Of a stretch of 15,000 nt of DNA, positions 1 to 15,000 are shown one piece after another (the first letter of the stretch is position 1; the number at the start of each line of letters is the position of its first letter). The DNA lies in contig KV908373.1 in the NCBI GenBank assembly GCA_002005505.1, forward strand, positions 417,173 through 432,172. Reading direction: 5' to 3'. The translations under genes were made by a program, and so were the position numbers. The notes under the pieces are model-generated. The model saw nothing but the letters and a program-made list of their open reading frames with translations. It was not told where the DNA came from and made no database searches. This DNA is from Botryococcus braunii (lineage: Eukaryota; Chlorophyta; Trebouxiophyceae).

Positions 1-52
1 TGTGTCTGTGTCTGTGTCTGTGCCTGTGTCTGTGCGTCTGTGCGCGCGCGCG

Positions 53-122
<70 letters not shown>
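1..122. repeat. Compound TGTC/TGTG and (GT)n microsatellite
   Basis: Starts with TGTCTG-type units, passes through a short CGCGCG stretch near 44-53 and becomes an uninterrupted (GT)n run to 122. It is cut by the left window edge. Cys/Val-only reading frames across it are artefacts of the repeat. Confidence 0.97.
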
Positions 123-2030
<1,908 letters not shown>

Positions 2031-2054
2031 ACCATCCCCAATGCTGGGGATGGT
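2031..2054. other. Perfect 10-bp hairpin with 4-nt loop
   Basis: Arms ACCATCCCCA and TGGGGATGGT around ATGC. It is a perfect inverted repeat of 24 nt, clear of the nearby minisatellite. Such subterminal hairpins occur in some transposons, and CTAG follows at about 2076, but no partner end was found. Confidence 0.65.
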
Positions 2055-2258
2055 TAACCGCAGCACGGTTCAGGACCTAGTACCTTTGTGTCTAGCAACC
2101 CGACTTATGCAGGACCTGTCTGTGCAGCAGTTTCCCCCTTGAGGCCAAAATTGGTGTTGACACAGGTGTCGAGTGCTGTCCAACCTCATAGAAGGGCACC
2201 CCAGCACTCGACCTTTCAGGGGTGATCTGCGGGTATTGTATCCTGTAGGACATGTGGC
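2055..2258. other. Spacer before the 22-nt minisatellite, nothing recognised
   Basis: Unique sequence. Its last 30-40 bases may be decayed minisatellite units (CTGTAGGACATGTGG resembles the array consensus). Confidence 0.4.
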
Positions 2259-2730
2259 GGGATCTTGCAGTATTTGTGGGGACTTCCCACAGGATTTCTG
2301 CTGGCATACTGCAGGATTTGTGGTGACATCCCGCAGGATTTGTGGTGACATCTTGCAGGATTTGTGGTAACGTCCTACAGGATTTCTGATGGCATCTCGC
2401 AGGATTTGTGGCGACATCCGGCAGGATTTTTGCTGAAATCTGCAAGATTTGTGGTGACATCTTGCAAGATTCGTTGTGACATCTTGCAAGATTTTTGGTG
2501 ACATCCTACTGGATTCCTGATGGCATCCCGCAGGATGTATGCGGGCATCCCACGGGATTTGTGATGGCATCCCACAGTATTTGTGATGTCATCCACGGGA
2601 TTTGTGATGGCATCCCACAGTTTTTGTGATGGCATCCCACAGTATTTGTGATGGCATCCCATGTATTTGTGATGGCATCCCACAGAATCTGTGATGGCAT
2701 CCCACGGAATCTGTGATGGCATCACATTGG
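2259..2730. repeat. Degenerate 22-nt minisatellite, about 21 units
   Basis: Units keep a 22-nt spacing (three of 21). The left half is dominated by a version reading GACATC-NNGCAGGATTTGTGGT and the right half by GGCATCCCACAG-TATTTGTGAT, so the array seems to have two subfamilies expanded separately. Outlying look-alikes at about 2869-2895, 2945-2965 and 3812-3828 suggest a once larger array. The reverse strand is open over long stretches only because 22 nt is not a multiple of 3 and the unit lacks stops; it is not a gene. Confidence 0.93.
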
Positions 2731-4411
2731 GTTCATATTCGGTCTGAGATGCTTGCCGTGCGCCAACCAGGGACCAGCGACTGCCGTTGGCCCATTTTTC
2801 TGAATTCCCTGTCCATTTATTTCTTGGATTACTCAGCTTGTATTTTTGCCATACCTTATTGCAATTCTGGTGGCATCCCCGCGGGGTTTGTGGTGGACAT
2901 TATGCAAGGGGTGTGCTTCTGGCAAGAATCTCTGTCCTTCGCTCCGCAGGATTTGGTGTGGCATTCGCGACTTGGCCTGTATGTGTCAGATACGCGCAGT
3001 GTCCCAAGTGGTGACTTGCCATTTTGCCCAGGCCCGTGCTTTGACACCCCATGATCTGCAAGGGCAAGCACAAGCCTATCGTGGACTTTCTGGCCTTGTC
3101 TTGAAATGCTAAAAGGACTTCCAGACGGGATGTGTGTCCCGGGGAAGCCTAGACCAGACAAGACCTGGATGAGTTCATCCGTTCTTGTATTGGTTCAAGC
3201 GGTTTGCTCGGCCGACAACTTTGAGCTGCCACGCTCCCCAGAGAGCGTCTCAAGCCGCAGCCCCAATGTGGCGGGAAATTGTTTGTGTTGTGGAGTTGAG
3301 CTGGTCGCAGAGTGGGACATCAGGCAGGTGTGCTTGGTCCATATGGCGTATGATGGAAAGTTTCATTAAGCACTGATCCTGCTCATGGTTAAATGACATA
3401 AAACATGCACATTATCTACATATGTGCGTAACATGTGCCCGTATACGAAGACAAGCTTATCTTTGTATACGGTCTTAAGAAGTGGAGTACATTTAATCCG
3501 TGAACTGTGTGTCATACTTGCTGGGGTTTACAAGCCAGGGGCCATAGACGAATTTTGACATAGCTATATAAGCGCATGGCTACTTGCCAACGCTTGTCAG
3601 GGAATGCTGCATTCTGGCGATGGCCTTGAGGGGCAGCAAGGTTTGATGTGGAAGGGCTCCGGGCGGGAATCCTTGGGCGGGAGCCAAGCAAGGCTGCTCT
3701 CCCACTGTGAAGGAGGGGTTGCAGGTTATAATAATCATCCTCGAACCACTTGATTTCCGAATTTGGCTTGGATTGCCCAGCTTTTAAAAAATGATGTATA
3801 AATTTGAGGGGACATCCCCGAGGGCTTACTATAACTGTAGAAAAGGGTTGTGGCGGGATTTTTTATTGTTGATTTTATTACTTGAATGTTTCATTTGGGT
3901 TTTCTTCATTGGGTGATCGTGGTGGGTGGTTGAGCTGTCTCGTTTGTAGATGAGCCCTTACAACCACAATGCTTCACCTTCTATTCTCAATCACGTCAGA
4001 TTCAGGAGGCCTCAGAATCAGGACTCTTAAGTCCGGAGCACGTGGGCCTGTTTTGGAAGGGCGAGGTCTTTCCAAGGGCAGGGTCTTGCTTCTCGTCAAA
4101 TCATAATGATCATGACGGCCCTTGTCTGGTTTGGTGTAGCACTGCGTCTGCTTTGGTTCAACGGTGTAACACAAGTTTTGTTCATAGATACGATATTTTA
4201 AATTTGATTTTGGATTAATTTAGGTCTGAAGCCAACCAGGTTCCTGATTTTGTGAGGCTTATGGGCCGTTGGGACCTGCACGTGCCTTTTGTGCAGCCGG
4301 AAGGTCGCCCACAGAATGCAGGCCCTGATTCTAAGGCGCAAGTTATATTGCTAGTCTTGCGCGGGTTTTTGTGCCAGCACGACCGGTTGGATTCACATGA
4401 GGCAGATAAAA
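2731..4411. other. Unique sequence, no gene recognised
   Basis: About 1.7 kb. Short overlapping open frames (65-113 residues) are present, none with recognisable motifs. It holds scattered decayed minisatellite units on the left and an imperfect hairpin at 3439-3472. Confidence 0.5.
3439..3472. other. Long imperfect hairpin (8 bp + 1 G-T + 4 bp)
   Basis: Arms CCGTATAC-G-AAGA and TCTT-T-GTATACGG enclose the loop CAAGCTTA. In RNA the single mismatch would be a G-U wobble, giving a continuous 13-bp stem. Confidence 0.6.
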
Positions 4412-4468
4412 CTGTGACGGCGTCATGTGACTGTGACGGCATCATATGACTGTGATGGCGTTACACTC
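4412..4468. repeat. 19-nt tandem repeat, three units
   Basis: Units at 4412, 4431 and 4450 begin CTGTGACGGCGTCA, CTGTGACGGCATCA and CTGTGATGGCGTTA. Divergence rises towards the right. Confidence 0.85.
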
Positions 4469-4818
4469 ATGCAAGGCCCCGTTGCCCAAGACCATATCCT
4501 CACCTCGAGAGCACGCCTGGGGTGTCCGTGCAAGCACGCTGGTTCGGACAGGATCCTCTGTTGGCGACGAAAAGGGGATGGGCATAAAATGACGTAGCCC
4601 CCCAAATGTCAAGAGAGACTGGCAAGTGCCAGGCGTTGCCTCGCCCTGCTCTTGGTGTTGCGGTGATAAATGCGCATTTGAAAAGAGGTTTGCAGTGAAT
4701 CACTGCAGCCGTCCATGCTCGTATGTATACCAGAAGTTGCAGGAGCGGGCAGTTGGGATAGATAGAATATCATTGGATCAAACCGCTTGCCTGACCTTGT
4801 GATATGTCGTGAGACTCT
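4469..4818. other. Spacer between two small tandem repeats, nothing recognised
   Basis: Unique sequence of mixed composition with no convincing coding block on either strand. Confidence 0.5.
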
Positions 4819-4935
4819 CAGACAGTACCCTGGCCCTTGCCGCCGACAGTCCAAGGGATTCATTCCGGGGCATGACTGGATTTGCAGACAGTACCCTGGC
4901 CCTTGCCACCGACAGTCCAAGGGATCCATCCCGAG
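4819..4935. repeat. 66-bp tandem duplication (two copies)
   Basis: CAGACAGTACCCTGGCCCTT starts at 4819 and again at 4885, and similarity continues through GACAGTCCAAGGGAT to a CATCC/CATTCC end. The period of 66 keeps one forward frame in step, giving a 22-residue repeat with RQYPGPC, but no protein family is apparent. Confidence 0.88.
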
Positions 4936-7076
4936 TCGTCTTTTCTATGATCTGTATGTGAGCCTCTGTGCACTGTCCTATAGGACCGTGCATCAGGCAG
5001 ATCCGGGTGAGTGTGTACAATCAGGCAAGAAGCCTCGGCGATTTGGGGACAACAACGTGTGGGAGAAATGTGCTCTCGGTCCGCGAGGGAAGAATGACTC
5101 ACTGATCCAATGGGTTGCCCGGGTTCTTTTCTTGTACTTCCTAGATAGCTATCTATAGACTTTGCTAGAGCATGTATTTGGTAATCCGGTGTCGCCAGAG
5201 CCACCTCTTCGTCCTTTCGACGTCGATGTGTGCAGTTCCTCAACAGGAGTTGTAAGATCCTGTTGGTGGCTTTTAGCTCACTTGGCAGTGCTGCGTCTCT
5301 GGCCGACTCGGCCGTCACCTGTGGGAAATTTTATGCTCTGCTAGGATAACGGACGGTGTTGTATCCACGCTCACTTGTCATCAGAACCATAACTCCGCCG
5401 CTTGTTTGCGGGAGAGCTTTTGCGCATTGAGCGCAGCGCAGCAGTTGTTATTTCCTTTGCAGCATGCTTGTAGCTTGCAGCAGCAGTAGCGTCGCGGGAG
5501 TTGTGCGCATTTTGGCGAAGGCCCAACAGTTGTGGGCTTTCGAACAAGTCCCGTTTTAAAGCTTTGGGGAATATACTTTCAAATCAAGTATATCCTCAAT
5601 CTTTAGTAGAGCCTGATGTGAGCTTGTTTAAAGTTCAGCATCTTGTGGCCATTAATTTGCCAGCATGTATATTGTTCGGATTAGATGCAGATGTTGGATC
5701 TGCAAGATCCAGTTAATGTCAATATCAGATATCACAGATTATTACACACATGAATGTGTCATCCAAGTAAATACACCGTTTTAATATCAACACCATCGGT
5801 CGGTGGACAGTAGTTCACTGGTCAGTCTGATCGACTCTTGATCTTAAACAATGCACGCACGATGCAAACACAAACAAGAGCAGCATGAGATCGGACTGAA
5901 ATGAGTCAGTATTTTGACAACAGCATGTTTCAAAACACTATCGATTGACTGCTCAGGCATTCGTTCTGTCGCACATAGTATTATCAGATCAGCGCGTGGA
6001 CTTGCGCTGTTCTGTACCTTTTTCCTGAATTCCTGTCCGAATCCAGGTTCAGAGCCTTGGAAATTGGCCCTTATCCTAATATGTATTATCTCGTTATTAA
6101 GTGTTAGGATAAACACATGTCTTCTGACCACTAATGCCTATAAGTCTCTCTCTGCCATGTTCCTGAATGCCTTTATGTATTGAAGCTTGTGGTCCAAAGA
6201 CCACTGGCTGTTTGTCAAAGAGTTTCCTTTGAGTCAACCTCACAGATTAACTACACAGCTAATTTATTACGTGTTTGTTTCTCAACTTTGGATTCATATG
6301 GTAGTACACATGTGTACACATCCCACAGCAGATCCCCAATTTACCATGGGGAGCAAGGGGGTAGCTCCATGGATTTTTACTCTTCGCGAGCGGCACCGTG
6401 GTAGAGGGAAGCCACGACTTCCAACCACCAAAATGCCCCCGGGTTACAGAGCCGTGCTTCTGACATACATGACTGATGCTTCGTATTTCCATGCTGTAAA
6501 GGTCGAGCTGTACGTCTCGTGTTGGTTGATCAACCGTGCGTGACTAGTTTACAGCGCTGTAGTGACTCCTTCCTGTAGTTATTCTTGGAGGCAATAATTC
6601 AACTGCTGGCATTCAGACACCAGAAAGAAGAGTGTGACTTGTGGACTTCGTCTTTGTCCCTGTTGGGACACCCTGATGTGCCTCATGTGGCTCAATCCTT
6701 GCAGGATACCCAAAAATGGCGAGACCCGGTCTGCCATCTGGCTTCAAAGGTTTACAGGGGGAGACGGCCTTGCCCAGTGCGGCCTCCCTCGGGTTATAGA
6801 CTCAAACTTGAAGTGCTGGCGCTGTCATCCTCAGGCCACTGGGCCTGTTACTCCGCACCCGCAAGCTCTGATGAACGTTGGAATCCTCACTCCAATTGAT
6901 CGTGAAGCGTGCCATTTAACAGTTCCAACAGTAACCGTGCTGTAACCCCATCCGTACAGAATCGTTCATCCCCGCACCCGTGCCATCCAAATGGACTTGC
7001 ACCCGGTCACTTTTACCCTCTGGCTTTTCATTGTCGATGTTCTTGGGCGAACGGGCCAAACCTCCCGAACGGCTCT
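4936..7076. other. Unique sequence, no gene recognised
   Basis: About 2.1 kb, partly AT-rich (5540-6320). Open frames of 60-118 residues are scattered on both strands without recognisable motifs. I see no RNA gene. Confidence 0.5.
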
Positions 7077-7118
7077 GCCCCCCCCCCCCCCCAACCCCCG
7101 TCCCAACAACCAAAAACA

Positions 7119-7215
<97 letters not shown>

Positions 7216-7245
7216 GCACGTGCCCACGCCCACGCCCACGCCCAC
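7077..7245. repeat. C-run, (CA)n microsatellite and CACGCC units
   Basis: A run of about 14 C near 7078-7092 is followed by (CA)n from about 7118 to 7211, then CGCACG and several CCCACG units to about 7245. The reverse complement gives Cys/Val frames that are artefacts. Confidence 0.96.
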
Positions 7246-7264
7246 CCACCCCCTAACCCTAAAA
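7246..7264. repeat. Two telomere-like CCCTAA units
   Basis: CCCTAACCCTAAAA at about 7251-7264, next to the end of the CACGCC array. Two units are too few for a real interstitial telomere tract. Confidence 0.4.
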
Positions 7265-7325
7265 GCCATCCCACCCCGCTATGACCCCCCGCCCCCTTTT
7301 TCTCTCTTTTCTCCCACACCCTCCC

Positions 7326-7348
7326 CCTCCCCCGGGGGGGGGGGGGGG
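7326..7348. repeat. C-run followed by G15 run
   Basis: A C-rich stretch ends at 7333 and turns directly into 15 G (7334-7348). The two could fold back on each other, and such runs are prone to length errors in sequencing. Confidence 0.9.
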
Positions 7349-7578
7349 AGTTATGGGTCCCTGTATCTTCGTCTCGTTTTTTTACCAGAGTACGCTGCTC
7401 TCTCCTTACCCTTTCCCCTGCACGGCTCTACACTTGGCACTTGCCTGAGCCCACGCTTGGGTTCTCGTAGGTCATACACTTTCCCTGTTGGACCCTCGTT
7501 CCCAATGTCATTTGCATGATTTAGCATAATGGCATCATCAAAACAGAATTTATAGAATTTGTAATTGGAATATAAATC

Positions 7579-7690
7579 CCTGTAACTCACACTCTTTGAG
7601 AAAGTGAACTGTGCCCAAGAGAAGCTTGTAGAAGTGGACGAAACACGACCAAGCAAACGGGACAGGAGCTTGATAAGGGAACTCAAGACT
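7579..7690. repeat. 112-bp direct repeat, copy 1
   Basis: Begins CCTGTAACTCACACTC and ends AACTCAAGACT. It matches copy 2 at 7728-7839 over the full 112 bp with one difference that I can see (TTTGAGAAAG here, TTTGAGTAAG there). The spacing start to start is 149 bp, with 37 bp of unrelated AT-rich sequence between. Confidence 0.96.
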
Positions 7691-7727
7691 TGTTACAATA
7701 ACTACTAATCTAATGATGTTGCATTTA

Positions 7728-7839
7728 CCTGTAACTCACACTCTTTGAGTAAGTGAACTGTGCCCAAGAGAAGCTTGTAGAAGTGGACGAAACACGACCA
7801 AGCAAACGGGACAGGAGCTTGATAAGGGAACTCAAGACT
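7728..7839. repeat. 112-bp direct repeat, copy 2
   Basis: Second copy of the block at 7579-7690. The flanks of the two copies do not match each other, so the duplication is sharply bounded. Near-identity indicates a recent duplication or local gene conversion. Confidence 0.96.
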
Positions 7840-9119
7840 GACTGACCCTTTGAGCACTTCCTTTTTCTACTAAGGAGACTACTCATTTATTAGCCTCCTG
7901 ACAGGTTTGCAACTCCAGATCTTAAGAGCGTGCGGGCACGATCAAGTTTGCATGCCATCAGTACTATGCACTGGAATTTCAATGTACCTCATGATTCGAC
8001 ATGGTCGTCGATGAACAGTACGAATCTCGGTCGATGCTAGTCTCGAATCTAAGTGACTCGAAACTTTAATTCACCACCGATACGAACCTCGAATCAAACA
8101 CCAAGGACCGCGGGACTTAAAGTCTCACGATCGATGAGATCCGGAACAAGTATACCTTACTAGAAAACTGGCAGAAAACAGGCCGAAATTGTACCAGGGC
8201 CTCTATAAAGCACTATGAGTGTCAATTTACCTTAAAGTACCATACAGTACAAACACACCCAAGTGAACTAAGATTGTACCTTATTGTTTATGAGCATTCT
8301 AAGTATTATAAACCCTTGAAATGAATTGATGTGGCTCACAAACATGCTAATATGAAATGACCCAACATGTTGAAGAAATACCTAAGGTATACATGTTAGT
8401 GTCCATTTTTCTAACACATGATCTCTGTTGTGTTCGCTTTCGGAATGCGTATTGGCCTTTTAGGGAACAAGGAACAGTTCTGATGTCCTAGTGGTATTGA
8501 GGGTTTTGTTGTAAAACTCTTAACAACAAGATGAGCTCGTCCCGCACTTCTTTGCTCACCCAAATTCTTGTAAGAAAGTGGGGGTGTCCGTCCCAGAGGG
8601 ACAACCTCTTCACTTTTGTGCTTCACTTTTTATGTTTGAACTCTTCGGCTGAAATGGCGGTGTCAGTCCGACCTACCGGGTCATGATAGATGGGCACGTG
8701 GCGTTGGTCAACCCGACGTCGTCCTTCAACATGCGTATGCCTAGCAACGGTTAGCTGCCCCGCGTCGTCATTCCCCAGCACCCTTGAGAACACTCGCAAT
8801 TCAAAGAGAAGCAAATGGGACAAAAACTATAATTCAAGCCATTGACATGTCATCCTCCTGATCTAGGACGACAGTAACGACGGCCGCCGGGGCGCTAGGG
8901 CTGTAGCACGTCGTGCTGCACGGAGCTGTTTTGAACCTGACATAATTGCATTCAGAAACGCAAAGACTTGCTGCCATATGCTTCTGTGATCTGTCTTTCC
9001 TGAGCCAGCTGTTGCTTCCTTAGAATATACTCCCAAAAACAGCTTGCGGCAGCACATCTTGGCGGAAAACAAAGTGGTTTGTTTTCGAAATTAGATAAGC
9101 ATAGATTTTCATCTAGTGC
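7840..9119. other. Upstream region of the kinase gene, no gene recognised
   Basis: About 1.3 kb. Two short minus-strand open frames (8411-8626, 8623-8823) abut each other but have no family motif known to me. Around 7990-8100 CGAATC/TACGAA words recur several times. The part closest to 9120 should hold the promoter and 5' leader of the kinase gene, though I see no TATA box or initiator that I would defend. Confidence 0.45.
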
Positions 9120-14614
<5,495 letters not shown>

Positions 14615-14892
14615 GTGCGCAGTCCCTGCCTCCACCCACCCACCCCCTCTGATTTTTCGTTGATTTCCCAAAAGCCACTTTTGAGACGAGAACTGAAAAA
14701 GAAATTTCGCTAGTAAATCGAGTTAACCACCAGATTGCAGCCCCTGTTCCTTCCCCCCTCAGTGTCGCCCTCTCTAACTAGAGTAGGAGTCGCTACCTCG
14801 CTCATGGACAGCGCGGGGCGGCAAGGTCGAACACTGTGCGCTCAGGGACTTTGCAACACTCGACTGTTAAGTCTTAACACGCTCAAGCCCCG
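14615..14892. other. Start of intron 4, no further exon seen
   Basis: Begins GTGCGCAG. It contains an isolated CTACCTCGCTCATGGACA (14793-14810), the same word that heads the 36-nt repeat units further right. No kinase sequence was recognised. Confidence 0.6.
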
Positions 14893-15000
14893 TCTCTGCA
14901 TCAGCCTCCCTACCTCGCTCATGGACACTCTCTGTGGTGCCCTCCCTACCTCGCTCCTGCCTGCCCTCTGCATCGCCCTCCCTTCCGCGCTCCTGCCCGC
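14893..15000. repeat. 36-nt tandem repeat, three units reaching the window edge
   Basis: Units at 14893, 14929 and 14965 share CTCTG...CCTCCCTACCTCGCTC. The frame in step with the unit is open and would give a 12-residue repeat (PPYLAHGH, PPYLAPAC, PPFRAPAR), but nothing else indicates coding. Confidence 0.88.

Noticed and set aside
2070..2725. Minus-strand open frames with repeated CHHKSC- and MPSQIPWD-like residues
   Set aside because: They come from the stop-free 22-nt minisatellite read in all frames; no start context, no domain, no splice signals.
2259..2730. Regular repeats suggestive of a CRISPR array
   Set aside because: Units are contiguous with no unique spacers, and the setting is eukaryotic.
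7251..7264. Telomere-type CCCTAA units, and TTAGGGTT words at 12965-12998
   Set aside because: Too few and isolated; those at 12965-12998 are part of a 24-nt repeat.
8411..8823. Two abutting minus-strand open frames (66 and 71 residues) upstream of the kinase
   Set aside because: I recognise no domain, and the junction needs a frame change with no obvious intron. They could be chance frames or remnants.

Overview
The window looks like nuclear DNA of a plant-lineage eukaryote with long introns and many simple repeats. The only recognisable protein is spread over short exons with GT-AG boundaries, and it resembles the plastid/cyanobacterial D-ribulose kinase of the FGGY family (Arabidopsis XK-1 type). 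No bacterial-style gene packing is visible. The very heavy load of GT/CA, CT/GA and poly-C/poly-G tracts together with a plant-type protein suggests a streptophyte alga, perhaps Chara-like. That organism guess is an inference from memory and is weak.

Region by region: 1-9119 holds no gene I can recognise. It contains (GT)n arrays (1-122, 444-665), a degenerate 22-nt minisatellite (2259-2730), small tandem duplications (4412-4468, 4819-4935), a (CA)n/CACGCC array flanked by C and G runs (7077-7348), a nearly exact 112-bp direct duplication (7579-7690 and 7728-7839) and a few clean hairpins. From 9120 to the right edge lies a plus-strand split gene: exon 1 (9120-9513), exon 2 (about 11064-11281), exon 3 (about 13067-13183) and exon 4 (14459-14614). 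All junction phases agree in this model, which gives 295 residues, about the N-terminal 60% of the protein; the rest must lie beyond the window.

The three introns (about 1.3-1.8 kb) are made largely of repeats: (CT)n, (GC)n(GT)n and (CA)n in intron 1; hairpin-headed repeats of about 90-120 nt, a purine-rich degenerate repeat and (GA)n in intron 2; trinucleotide repeats, C/G-rich tracts and a 16-nt minisatellite in intron 3; and a 36-nt tandem repeat after exon 4. The most interesting point is architectural: long complementary tracts, (CU)n in intron 1 and (GA)n in intron 2, flank exon 2 in the transcript and could pair across it. I did not find a convincing new multi-gene system here.
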